Part shown: in pieces, positions 35,344 through 43,860 of the stretch
Position numbering within the stretch: position 1 is the stretch's first letter
How the letters are laid out: the number at the start of each line of letters is the position of its first letter
Assembly: GCF_003002095.1 (NCBI RefSeq)
Contig: NZ_PVZC01000001.1
Location: forward strand, 1,302,001-1,366,000
Reading direction: 5' to 3'
Length of the DNA: 64,000 bases
Source of the DNA: Allonocardiopsis opalescens
Lineage (GTDB): Bacteria; Actinomycetota; Actinomycetes; Streptosporangiales; Streptosporangiaceae
Program-made: the position numbers and the translations under genes
The notes under the pieces: generated by a model
Told to the model about the DNA's origin: nothing
Database searches by the model: none
Seen by the model: the letters and a program-made list of their open reading frames with translations, nothing else

Positions 35344-36063
35344 TCAGATCGCGTGCTTGACGAGCTCGTCGTAGAAGGGGCGGTGGTAGTCGTAGTGGGA
35401 GCGCAGCAGCGCGTCGTCGTCCACCGTGGCGGTGTATCGGCTCGCGGGCGCCTGGAAGCCGGAGCTGGCGCTGGCCGCCCGGTGCCACTGGCGGGTGCGG
35501 CTCCACTCGGCGCGGTCCCCGGGCCGCCAGCTCAGCGCCTCGGCCACGAAGGGCAGGCCGACCGCGGCGCAGTAGGCGGCCACCACGGCGGCGGGGTCGG
35601 CGAGCAGCCGGTCGGCGTCCACCACCGCGGGCGCCCGCCCCGTCACGGCGCGGACCAGCGCGAAGATGTCGTACAGGTGCTCGTAGCCGAACTCGTGCCG
35701 GGCGGCTGTGGGCTTCATCGCGTGCAGTGAGGCGATGGCCGGGCGCGGGTCGCGGACGATGAAGGTGTGGGTGATGTCGGCGATCCGCTCCGGGTGCTCG
35801 AACAGGTAGCCGTAGCGGTACTCGACGGTGTCCTTGAAGAACACCGGGCGGTCGCTGGCCAGCTCCCTGAGCCGGTCGAAGACCTCCGCCGCCGAGCGCG
35901 CCACCACGGTGCCGCCCGCCCCGTCCGGCAGCGCCACCTCGCCGGTGTCCACCAGGGTGACCAGCGGTTCGTGCACCACCGTGACATCGCCGCGCTCGAT
36001 CATCATGCGCAGGAAGGCGGTGGACAGCGAGCGCGGGTGCGCCCACAGCGCGATCACCGTCAC
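35344..36063 (-). CDS. PAPS-dependent sulfotransferase family protein
   Basis: A cytosolic enzyme of 239 residues. ALWAHPRSLSTAF at the N-terminus is the 5'-phosphosulfate-binding loop. FFKDTVEYRYGYL and IVRDPRPAIASLHAM, with Arg and Ser in the 3'-phosphate site, complete the PAPS pocket. It would transfer sulfate to a hydroxyl or amine. The GTG at 36063 overlaps the aldo/keto reductase stop. It is the immediate upstream neighbour of the shell protein and therefore a candidate cargo enzyme; no obvious targeting peptide is recognisable. Confidence 0.87.
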   Translation of the reverse strand: MTVIALWAHPRSLSTAFLRMMIERGDVTVVHEPLVTLVDTGEVALPDGAGGTVVARSAAEVFDRLRELASDRPVFFKDTVEYRYGYLFEHPERIADITHTFIVRDPRPAIASLHAMKPTAARHEFGYEHLYDIFALVRAVTGRAPAVVDADRLLADPAAVVAAYCAAVGLPFVAEALSWRPGDRAEWSRTRQWHRAASASSGFQAPASRYTATVDDDALLRSHYDYHRPFYDELVKHAI

Positions 36064-37043
36064 ATCGACCACCCGGTGGGGACGCGGTCCCAGCGGTGCT
36101 CGCGCAGCCGGGCCGCCAGCCCGGCGTCCAGCGGCCGGCCGTCGGAGACGGCCAGGTTGGCGCGCACGTGCTCGATCCTGCGCATACCGGGGATGACGGT
36201 GCTGACGGCCGGATGGTGCAGGATGAACCGGAGCGCCAGTTCGGCCATCGTCATCCCCTCGGGCACCAGCGCGCGCAGCCGCTCGGCGCGCTCGACGCTG
36301 GGGCCGAGGTTCTCGGGGCCGAAGTAGGTGGCCCGCCAGTCGTCCTCGGGGAAGGTGGTCGTGCGGGTCAGCGCCCCGGTGAGCGAGCCCTCGTCGAAGG
36401 GGACGCGGGCGATGATGCCGATGCCCTCGCGGGCGGCCCGCCCGAACAGCTCGTCCTCGGGCGCCTGGTCGAAGATGTTGTAGATGACCTGGATGACGTC
36501 GATCAGGCCGGTGTCGAGCGCGGCGAAGCAGTTGGCCGGCTCCCAGCGGTTCACGCTGATGCCCACCCCGCCGATGACGCCCTCGGCCCGCAGCTCGGTG
36601 ATCGCCGCCTGCCAGCGCTCGTCCTTGGCCCAGCGGTCCTCCCAGACGTGGAACTGCATGAGGTCGATGCGGTCCACGCCCAGGTTCTCCAGGCTGCGGT
36701 ACGTGAACTCGCGGATGTGGCCGGGCGGGAAGACCTCGTCGAGGGTGTCCTCGGGGCGCGGGGGCCACTCCCGGTTGAGCGGCGGGATCTTGCTGGCGAC
36801 GTACAGCCGCCGGTCCGGGTGGCGGGCCAGCAGTGCCCCGAGCAGCTGCTCGCTGACGCCGCGGCCGTACACCCAGGCGGTGTCGAAGAAATTGCAGCCC
36901 AGCTCGACGGCCTCGTCCAGGCAGCCCGGCGCGGTGTCGTAGTCCCAGCCGGTGAAGCCGCCGGGCCCGCCGCCGATGCCCCACATGCCGTACCCGACCT
37001 CGCTGACCTGCCAGCCGAGCCGGCCCATCGTGCGGTACCGCAT
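36060..37043 (-). CDS. Aldo/keto reductase of the encapsulin-associated cluster
   Basis: NAD(P)H-dependent carbonyl reductase of 327 residues. The catalytic tetrad is recognisable as Asp in FFDTAWVYG, Tyr of the same stretch, Lys in VASKIPP and His in MQFHVWED. The start at 37043 (MRYRTMGRLGWQVSEVG, standard for the family) follows GGGGAGCAAG; ATG 37055 is an alternative. It could reduce an aldehyde released by the A-T-reductase protein encoded 49 bp upstream, giving an alcohol for sulfation. That order of steps is inferred. Confidence 0.9.
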   Translation of the reverse strand: MRYRTMGRLGWQVSEVGYGMWGIGGGPGGFTGWDYDTAPGCLDEAVELGCNFFDTAWVYGRGVSEQLLGALLARHPDRRLYVASKIPPLNREWPPRPEDTLDEVFPPGHIREFTYRSLENLGVDRIDLMQFHVWEDRWAKDERWQAAITELRAEGVIGGVGISVNRWEPANCFAALDTGLIDVIQVIYNIFDQAPEDELFGRAAREGIGIIARVPFDEGSLTGALTRTTTFPEDDWRATYFGPENLGPSVERAERLRALVPEGMTMAELALRFILHHPAVSTVIPGMRRIEHVRANLAVSDGRPLDAGLAARLREHRWDRVPTGWSM

Positions 37044-37092
37044 CTTGCTCCCCATCTCTGTGTCGTCCGCCGTCACGGTGTCGTGGCGGCCG

Positions 37093-40000
37093 CTAGGCAC
37101 CGGCCTGCTGGAGTTCGCGGGTCTCGCCCGGCGGCCCGAGCAGCCCGCCGTGGTGGTCGAAGTAGCGGCGGTAGGCGGCGATCGGGCCGCCGAGCCAGTC
37201 GTCGGTCAGGCCCTGCCGCCGCTCCAGCCGGCGGCAGGCGCTCTTGTCGAACAGGCGCGGGTTGTCGGTGAGCAGCCGGCCGAACATCCGCTCGGCCGCC
37301 GCCTCGCCGCCGTCGCCCGTGTCGGGCAGCAGCGCGAGCAGGGTGTTGAGCTCGCGGTCGCCGCTGCGGACCGCCGCCTCGCGCAGCCGCGCCAGGAACT
37401 CCGTGCACGGCACCCGGCGCACCAGCGTGCCGAAGCGGGAGAACACCTCGGCGAAGCAGACGCTCTCGGGGTGGAAGACGTGCAGGTCGCGTCCCCACGC
37501 GTCCGGGTCGAACACGGCGGCGGCCATGCGCGCCGCGGCGTAGTCCACCGGGGTGTAGTCCGAGCGGATGTCGGTGTTGGGGCAGACGCCGAGCCGGTGG
37601 AAGGCCGACAGCAGCAGGTGGGTGAGCGCCCGGGGGTTGGGGTGGCCGTCGTCGGCGGGCATCACCTCGCCGAGCCGCAGCACGGTGACCACCGCCCCGC
37701 GGCGGCGCGCCCCGGCCAGGTAGCGCTCGGCCGCCCACTTCGACCGGCTGTAGCCGCTCACCGGCACCGCCACCTCGGCCAGGTCGACGGACTCGGGCAG
37801 CACGGCGCCCCGGCGGGCCGCTTCGGCCTCCAGCACGCCGAGCGTGGAGACGTGGTGCAGCGGCTTGGGCCGCCGGTCCAGGGCGAGCCGCAGCATCTCG
37901 CGGGTGCCGAGCACATTGGGCGCGCGGTGCGCGCCGTAGTCGTACAGGAAGTTCACCAGCGCGCCGGCGTGCAGCAGCGCGTCGCAGCCGCGGGCCAGCC
38001 GGTCCCAGGTGGCGGCGTCCAGGCCGAGCCGGGGGAGGGTGAGGTCGCCGGCGACCGCGCTGAGCCGCGCGGCGGACCGCTGCCCGTCGAGCCCCTGCGC
38101 GGCCAGCGCCTCGCGGACCCGGCGCAGCGCCGCGGCGTCCTCGCCCGCCCGGACCAGGCAGACGACCCGCGCGTCGGTCCGCTCCAGCAGCTCGTGCACC
38201 AGCCGGGCCCCGACGAAGCCGGAGGCGCCGGTGACCAGCACGGTGCCCGGCGCCCGGGACGGCGGCGCGGGCGCGGCGGGGAAGGCGGCCGGCGCGCTCG
38301 CGTCGCGGCGCAGCAGCGCCTCGTCGTCGGTGTCGGCGGCGGGCCGGGCCAGGCGGTCGTCGATCAGCCGGGCCAGCGCCGTGGCGCGCGGCTGGTCGAA
38401 CAGGTCCCGCACCCCGACGGGGACGCCGAAGGCGGCCCGCAGCGCGGCCACCGCGGCCACGGCGCTGATGGAGTCGGCTCCGGCGCGCATGACGTCGTCG
38501 TCGGGGCCGAGGGCCGGCTGGTGCAGCACCGAGCGCAGCACGCGCAGGACGCGGGCCGCCGTGCCGTCGTCGTCGGGGCCGGCGGGCGCGGCGGGCGGGC
38601 CGAGCAGCCGGCGGTCCAGCACCTCGGCCAGCGCGCGCCGGTCGACCTTGCCGTTGTCGGTGAGCGGCATCGCGGCCAGCACGACGTAGTAGCGCGGCAG
38701 GCTCGTGCGCGGCAGCACCCGCGTCAGGCGCTCGCGCAGCGCCTCCTCGGTCAGCCGCTCGTCGCCGGCGGCGAACAGGGCCAGCGCGCGGGCGCCCCCG
38801 GCGGTGGCGGCCAGCACCTTGGCCTGGCGGACGCCGGGGACGCCCTCGGCGGCCACCTCGATCTCGCCCGGTTCGATCCGCACGCCGCCGACCTTGACCT
38901 GGACGTCGGCGCGCCCCTGGAAGTGCAGCCGGCCGGCCGCGTCGTAGTAGCCCAGGTCCCCGGTCCGGTACAGCCGGTCTCCGGGCACGGACGCGAAGGG
39001 GTTGGGCACGAAGACCGCGCCGGTGCGCGCCGGGTCGCCGCGGTAGCCGGCGCCCAGGCAGGCGCCGCCGACCACGATCTCGCCGGTGGCGCCGGGCGGC
39101 AGCGGGCGCAGCGCGTCGTCCACCACGACGGCGTAGCAGTTGTCGATGGGCCGGCCGAGCGGCACCGCGTCGCCGTCGGCCGCCTGGACCGGGTGGAAGA
39201 CCATGCCGATGGAGGTCTCGGTCGGGCCGTAGCCGTTGGTGACCCGCAGGCCGGGCAGCAGCGTCCGCAGCCGGTGCACCATCCGGGGGTTGATCTCCTC
39301 GCCGCCCACCACCAGTTCGCGCAGCGACGCGATGCGCCGCAGCGCGGCGGGGTCGCCGTCGACCATGGCCACCACCACGTTGAAGATGCTCGGCACGAAG
39401 TCGGTCAGGGTGACGCCGTGCGCGGCGATCGCGGCGATGGTGTGCTCCAGGTCCAGGAACTCGTCCTGGGGCGGGACGACCGTGCGGCCGCCGATCGTCA
39501 GCGGCCAGAACAGCTGCCAGACCGAGGAGTCGAAGGTGTGCCTGCTGTTCTGCAGCACGACGTGGTCGGCGGTGGGCTCGAAGTAGCGCGACATGAAGCG
39601 GAAGCGGTTGGTCAGCCCGCCGTGCAGGTTGACCGCGCACTTGGGGGTGCCGGTGGTGCCGGAGGTGAAGATCCCGTAGATCGGGTCGTCGGGGCGCAGC
39701 GGCACACCGGGGCGGTGCGGGCTCGGGGCGATCCGGTCGACCGCCACCTCCAGGGCCCGGCCCGGGTGGTGGTGCGGCGGGGCGGTGTGCGCGGCGTGCA
39801 GCACCAGCCGCGGCGCCAGTACGTCGAGCGCGGTCGCGATCCTTGCCTCCGGCCAGGCCGGGTCGAGTGGCACGAAGGCGGCGCCGAGCTTCATCAGGGC
39901 GAGGTAGCCGGTGACCAGCTCCAGGCTGTTGCCCATCAGCACCGGCACGGTGTCGCCGCGCCCGACGCCGCGGTCGGCCAGCGCCGCGGCCAGCCCGTTG

Positions 40001-40704
40001 GCCAGTTCGTCGAGTTCCCGGTATCCGAGGGTGCGTCCGAGGTGGGTCACCGCGGGACGGTCGGGGGCGAGGTCGGCCTGCCGCTCGATCATGGTGGGGA
40101 TCGCGACGAAGGGGCCGTAGGGCACCGCGCGGCCGGCCAGGGGGCCGAGCACCAGCGCGCGGGAGCGCGCGCCGATCCCGGGAGCCGCGGCGGCCGGCAG
40201 CCGCGGGTCGGCCAGCAGCGCGGCCAGCACCTCGGCGAAGACCTCGGCGGCCGCGGTGCGCGCCCGCCACCACGGGTCCGCGCGGTCGCAGTCGACCGCG
40301 GCGGTGATGGCGGCGGCGGTCGGCCGGCAGGTGACCAGCACCCCGGCGCCGGTCGCCGGCTCCGCCTCGGCGGCCTCGCCACCGCTCAGCAGGCGGACGT
40401 GCATCAGTTCGCCGGCCGGACCGGAGGCGGGCCGGGCCAGTTCGCGCAGGCGGGCCCGCGCCGACGCTCCGTCGAGGTGGCGCACCTCCTCGGGCGGCTC
40501 GGGCAGGTCCACGGCCGCCGGCCCGGCCGTCACCCGCAGGCCGCAGCGGCGGCCCAGCCGGGCCAGGGTCTCGACCGCGGCGAGCGCGGCCGTTTCGGCC
40601 GTCACCTCGGGGCCGGTCAGGCCGCCTCCCGGCGATTCGCGGGAGTAGCGGCCGTCGTCGTGGTGGTCTGGGTTCGCACCTGGCGCGCCGGCCGGAAAGC
40701 TCAT
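37093..40704 (-). CDS. NRPS-like adenylation-thiolation-reductase protein (carboxylic acid reductase type)
   Basis: A single-module enzyme of 1203 residues that activates a carboxylic acid as AMP-ester, loads it on a phosphopantetheine arm and releases it as aldehyde. Residues 1-200 form an unassigned N-terminal region. The A domain (201-700) has A3 FTSGTTGTPK, A5 NGYGPTE, A7 YRTGDLGYY, A8 GRADVQVKVGG and A10 NGKVDR with Lys686. The T domain carries Ser745 in AGADSISAV. The thioester reductase (820-1203) has TGASGFVGARL and Tyr985-x-x-x-Lys989. Asp392 in FDSSVWQ is the position that binds the amino group in amino-acid-activating domains. ATG 40704 follows GGAGGG. Confidence 0.92.
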   Translation of the reverse strand: MSFPAGAPGANPDHHDDGRYSRESPGGGLTGPEVTAETAALAAVETLARLGRRCGLRVTAGPAAVDLPEPPEEVRHLDGASARARLRELARPASGPAGELMHVRLLSGGEAAEAEPATGAGVLVTCRPTAAAITAAVDCDRADPWWRARTAAAEVFAEVLAALLADPRLPAAAAPGIGARSRALVLGPLAGRAVPYGPFVAIPTMIERQADLAPDRPAVTHLGRTLGYRELDELANGLAAALADRGVGRGDTVPVLMGNSLELVTGYLALMKLGAAFVPLDPAWPEARIATALDVLAPRLVLHAAHTAPPHHHPGRALEVAVDRIAPSPHRPGVPLRPDDPIYGIFTSGTTGTPKCAVNLHGGLTNRFRFMSRYFEPTADHVVLQNSRHTFDSSVWQLFWPLTIGGRTVVPPQDEFLDLEHTIAAIAAHGVTLTDFVPSIFNVVVAMVDGDPAALRRIASLRELVVGGEEINPRMVHRLRTLLPGLRVTNGYGPTETSIGMVFHPVQAADGDAVPLGRPIDNCYAVVVDDALRPLPPGATGEIVVGGACLGAGYRGDPARTGAVFVPNPFASVPGDRLYRTGDLGYYDAAGRLHFQGRADVQVKVGGVRIEPGEIEVAAEGVPGVRQAKVLAATAGGARALALFAAGDERLTEEALRERLTRVLPRTSLPRYYVVLAAMPLTDNGKVDRRALAEVLDRRLLGPPAAPAGPDDDGTAARVLRVLRSVLHQPALGPDDDVMRAGADSISAVAAVAALRAAFGVPVGVRDLFDQPRATALARLIDDRLARPAADTDDEALLRRDASAPAAFPAAPAPPSRAPGTVLVTGASGFVGARLVHELLERTDARVVCLVRAGEDAAALRRVREALAAQGLDGQRSAARLSAVAGDLTLPRLGLDAATWDRLARGCDALLHAGALVNFLYDYGAHRAPNVLGTREMLRLALDRRPKPLHHVSTLGVLEAEAARRGAVLPESVDLAEVAVPVSGYSRSKWAAERYLAGARRRGAVVTVLRLGEVMPADDGHPNPRALTHLLLSAFHRLGVCPNTDIRSDYTPVDYAAARMAAAVFDPDAWGRDLHVFHPESVCFAEVFSRFGTLVRRVPCTEFLARLREAAVRSGDRELNTLLALLPDTGDGGEAAAERMFGRLLTDNPRLFDKSACRRLERRQGLTDDWLGGPIAAYRRYFDHHGGLLGPPGETRELQQAGA

Positions 40705-41106
40705 ACACCCTCCGCGGTGACAATTCCGGGACGCCCCACGGGGGTGTGGTGGAAGGCGGGCTGCCGGAGTGGCCGCAACGGAGCAGACGTTAATTGATCG
40801 TTTTTCGCTACGGAAGTCGTGATCTGTGATAATAAGGCTACGGTTGGTGATCGTTTCAGCTGGTGGCCGGGTTTCGGACGAAGAAAATGCTGGAGAGGGC
40901 GCTGTACTCACCTCGGTGCCATATGTTGCTCTCCCGGTGGTGACAGCGCCTTCGGCCCTCTGGATCGTCGTCGGAAATCGTGATATCGGGGCATGCGCGA
41001 ACGGACGGTTGATTGATCTTGAATCGGCTCGGCGTCTTCGGTGTTCACGTTCGGTGATATCGGCGGGCGCGGAAACGAAAAGGAAATGCGTTCTTCCGGG
41101 CGATGA
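40705..41106 (-). promoter_or_regulatory. AT-richer control region of the encapsulin cluster
   Basis: About 400 bp without a supported gene. On the minus strand a TATTAT (40829-40834) is a good -10 box, with TGAAAC 18 bp upstream (40853-40858) as a possible -35. TGATCGTTT occurs twice (40795-40803, 40848-40856), 53 bp apart or five helical turns. GCTACGG occurs twice (40807-40813, 40837-40843). These repeats bracket the -10 box and may bind a regulator. Confidence 0.5.
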
Positions 41107-42216
41107 TCAATTGAGTCGGTCGGGCGACACCGCGGCCGCGGCGCCCTGCGCCGCACCCGTCGCCGCCGCTCCGGTCACCGCCTCGGCCAGCAGCCGGCCC
41201 ACCGCCGGGGCGGTCTGCACGCCGTAGCCGCCCAGCGCGGCCAGCCAGAAGAAGCCGGGGGCGGAGCGCTCGGCACCCACCACCGGAGTGTCGTCGGCCG
41301 TGCTGCTGCGCAGCCCGGCCCAGGCGCGCACCACCCTGCGGACCGAGAGGCTCGTCGCGGCCTGCAATCGTTCGACGCCGAGAGCGACGTCGATGTCGGC
41401 GGGCCTGGCGTCCACGGGCGGCGAGGGTGTGGCGTCCATCGGCGACACCAGCAGCCGTCCCGACTCCGGCTTGGCGTAGAAGCTGTCGCGCACATCGCAC
41501 AGCATCGGCCACCCGGCCGCCGAGGTGCCCGCGGGCAGGTCCACCAGGAAGGCGGTGCGCCGCAGCGGCGTGAGCCCGATCCTCCGCACCCCGGCCAGCC
41601 CGGCCACCTCGTCGGCCCAGGCCCCCGCGGCGTTCACCACCACGGGCGCGGTGAACACACCGGCGTCGGTGTCCGCCCGCCAGCTGCCGCCCCGCCGGGC
41701 CAGCGCACGCACCCGCGCGCCCGTCACCACCCGGCCGCCGGCCCTCCGCACGCCCCGCAGGAAGCCCTGGTGCGCCGCGTCGACATCGATGTCCATCGCA
41801 CCGGGGCGGTACAGCGCCCGGCTGACGCGCTCCCTCCGCACGATCGGCACCAGCTCGGCCGCCTCACGGCGCCCGATCTCGCGGGCCGGCTCCGCCGCTG
41901 CCGCACCGTCGGCGAGCGCCGCCTCGAAAGCCCCCTCGTCACCCGGCGGACACAGCGCCAGCACACCGCGCGGACCCAGCACCGGATGGTCGGCGAAACC
42001 CTCAGGCGGGTCCCGGTAGAAGGCCCGCCCCGCGGCCGTGAGCCCGCGCACCGCGGCATTCCCGAAGTACTCCGACAGCAGCGCCGCCGAGCGCCCGGTG
42101 GAGTGGTGCCCGGCCGCCGCCTCCATGTCGAGCACGACCGCCCGTCCACTGCCCGAAAGGAAGTAACCCGCGGCGGCACCGGCGATACCGCCGCCCACGA
42201 TGAGGAAGTCGGTCAC
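41107..42216 (-). CDS. FAD-dependent D-amino-acid oxidase/dehydrogenase-like protein
   Basis: Flavoenzyme of 369 residues of the DAO fold. The dinucleotide site is DFLIVGGGIAGAAAGYFL, followed by HHSTGRSAALLSEYFG, typical of glycine oxidase and D-arginine dehydrogenase relatives. VVNAAGAWADEVA and the C-terminal GGYGVQTAPAVGRLLAEAV close the FAD site. GAGGAGAT precedes the GTG at 42216. It lies upstream of the A-T-reductase gene on the same strand but about 400 bp apart, so membership of the cluster is possible rather than certain. It would oxidise an amine or amino acid to an imine. Confidence 0.88.
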   Translation of the reverse strand: MTDFLIVGGGIAGAAAGYFLSGSGRAVVLDMEAAAGHHSTGRSAALLSEYFGNAAVRGLTAAGRAFYRDPPEGFADHPVLGPRGVLALCPPGDEGAFEAALADGAAAAEPAREIGRREAAELVPIVRRERVSRALYRPGAMDIDVDAAHQGFLRGVRRAGGRVVTGARVRALARRGGSWRADTDAGVFTAPVVVNAAGAWADEVAGLAGVRRIGLTPLRRTAFLVDLPAGTSAAGWPMLCDVRDSFYAKPESGRLLVSPMDATPSPPVDARPADIDVALGVERLQAATSLSVRRVVRAWAGLRSSTADDTPVVGAERSAPGFFWLAALGGYGVQTAPAVGRLLAEAVTGAAATGAAQGAAAAVSPDRLN

Positions 42217-42521
42217 AGGATCTCCTCGCCCGCCCCGCCGCCGGACCTGTCCACCCGCCGGACCCCGCCCCGCCGCCTCCGCGCCGCGCCGACAGGGCCG
42301 CACGCCCGTTTCCTCCCCCCGGGCAGACCGGACGAACCGCCCCAAAAGGCGATTGGTCGATGGTGGGCGAGGAACGTTTCCGTGCCGTGCTCGAAGAGCG
42401 CCGCGCCGGGGCGGTGTTCCGGTACGCGTTCCGGACTCGCTGTCGTTTCCGTCCAAGACCTTCGCCGCGGCGCGGTCTAGCGTGGAGACGGCAGCTCGCC
42501 CGATCATGAGGAGTCGGCACA
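42217..42521. other. Divergent intergenic region, no gene seen
   Basis: About 305 bp between the flavoenzyme and the DHFR-like gene. It must hold the promoters of both. I see no clear palindrome or conserved box. ATGAGGAG just before 42522 is the ribosome site of the plus-strand gene. Confidence 0.4.
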
Positions 42522-43100
42522 ATGCGCGACCTGGTGTACACCGGTTTCATGTCCCTCGACGGTGTCGTGGACTCGCCCGGCGGTGGGCCGGGGGAGGAGC
42601 ACCGCAGCGGCGGCTGGGTGTTCAAGGACCTGGAGTTCGTCCCGGAGGCATGGTCGCTGAAGGGGGAGGAGCTCGCCGACACGACGGCGCTGATGTTCGG
42701 CCGCCGCAGCTACCAGGCCTTCGCCCCGGTCTGGCCCGGCTCGGAGGACCACGCCGGGTACAAGGACCTGCCCAAGTACGTGGTGTCGAGCACCCTGTCC
42801 GACGACGCCCTCGTCGACGGGTGGGGGCCGACGACCATCCTGCGCTCGACCGAGGACGTCGCCGCGCTCAAGGAGGGCGAGGGCGGCGCGATCTTCATCC
42901 ACGGGAGCGCGGAGCTGGCCCGGCGGCTGTCGGACGCGGGCCTGATCGACCAGTACAACCTGCTGGTCTTCCCCGTGCTGCTCGGTGCCGGCAAGGGCGT
43001 GTTCGGCCGGGCCGACCGCGACAAGCAGATGCTGGCCCTGCGGGAGTCGGAGCGCTACTCCAACGGGATCCTGAAGCTGGTCTACGAGGTCAGGCGCTGA
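42522..43100 (+). CDS. Dihydrofolate reductase/RibD C-terminal family protein
   Basis: A 192-residue NADPH-binding protein of the RibD_C fold, opening with LVYTGFMSLDGVVDSPGGG and containing LMFGRRSYQAFAPVWP, KYVVSST and FIHGSAELARRL. These YyaP/YwjB-like proteins are not the essential DHFR; their substrates are mostly unknown. The 3' end overlaps the convergent AraC gene by 19 bp. Confidence 0.9.
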   Translation: MRDLVYTGFMSLDGVVDSPGGGPGEEHRSGGWVFKDLEFVPEAWSLKGEELADTTALMFGRRSYQAFAPVWPGSEDHAGYKDLPKYVVSSTLSDDALVDGWGPTTILRSTEDVAALKEGEGGAIFIHGSAELARRLSDAGLIDQYNLLVFPVLLGAGKGVFGRADRDKQMLALRESERYSNGILKLVYEVRR

Positions 43101-43792
43101 TCCAGGTCGAGGGCGATCGCGCCGCCGGAGCCCTCGCGCAGCTGCCCGGCGGTGCGTCCGACGTAGCAGCGCAGCGCCCGGGCCAGGTGCGGTTCGTCGA
43201 AGTAGCCGAACTTGGCGACGACGTCGGCGACCGCTTCGCCGGCCGCCAGCAGCTCCGCCGCCGTGCGGGCCCGCTCGATCTGCCGGACGGCGCCGCGCGT
43301 CAACCCGGTCGCGGCGCGGAACCGGCGTTCGACCGTGCGCCCCGAGACGGCCGGGCGGTCGCCCCGCAGCACCTCGGCGACGAGGGGGTCGCGGACCACG
43401 GTCCCGGACCGGACGAGACGCTCGACCAGGGCCTCGGCGTCGTCGGGACCGGGCGTCTCCCAGCGCGCGCCGTCCAGCCGGAACGTCCGCCGCGTGGTGT
43501 CGGGCAGCTCGACGCCGCCGTCGACCAGTGAGGGCGTGGGCGCGGCCCGCAAGGAGGTTCCCAAGGCGAACTCGATGCCGGTGAAGCTCGCCCCCTCCGG
43601 CACCGGCGCCGTGCCGGTCCGCGTCTCGGGACCGGTGACGCTCGCGTACGCCCGGCCGCCACGCTCCCAGAACACCAGGCCCCAGCGCACGCCGGCGACG
43701 GACGTCATCGCCGCCACCCGCTCACTCGTGCAGGTCCACACGGTGTCGACCCACGGTGAGTCCGACCCGCGCGTCCCGAAGCGCAGCTCCAC
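43082..43792 (-). CDS. AraC-family transcriptional regulator
   Basis: A 236-residue regulator. The N-terminal half is a sensing domain related to DUF6597-type AraC proteins (PWVDTVWTCTSERVAAM). The C-terminal half has two helix-turn-helix units with RTVERRFRAATGLTRGAVRQIERAR and VADVVAKFGYFDEPHLARALRCYVGRTAGQLR. GTG 43792 is the probable start. It is convergent with the DHFR-like gene and tail-overlapping, an arrangement often seen where such a regulator controls its neighbour. Confidence 0.88.
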   Translation of the reverse strand: MELRFGTRGSDSPWVDTVWTCTSERVAAMTSVAGVRWGLVFWERGGRAYASVTGPETRTGTAPVPEGASFTGIEFALGTSLRAAPTPSLVDGGVELPDTTRRTFRLDGARWETPGPDDAEALVERLVRSGTVVRDPLVAEVLRGDRPAVSGRTVERRFRAATGLTRGAVRQIERARTAAELLAAGEAVADVVAKFGYFDEPHLARALRCYVGRTAGQLREGSGGAIALDLDQRLTS

Positions 43793-43860
43793 GGGCGCAG
43801 GATACGCCGCGCCGGGCGCAGGCGCCGAGCGGCTGTGCCGGGGTGTCGCCCCGGCCGGGT

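Noticed and set aside
36952..40797. Plus-strand open frame of 1281 codons opposite the A-T-reductase gene
   Set aside because: It is antisense to clear NRPS motifs and has low-complexity composition typical of shadow frames.
33264..42216. Prophage remnant as explanation for the HK97-fold gene
   Set aside because: No terminase, portal, protease, tail or integrase gene is near it, and all neighbours are metabolic enzymes or a transporter in one coupled operon.
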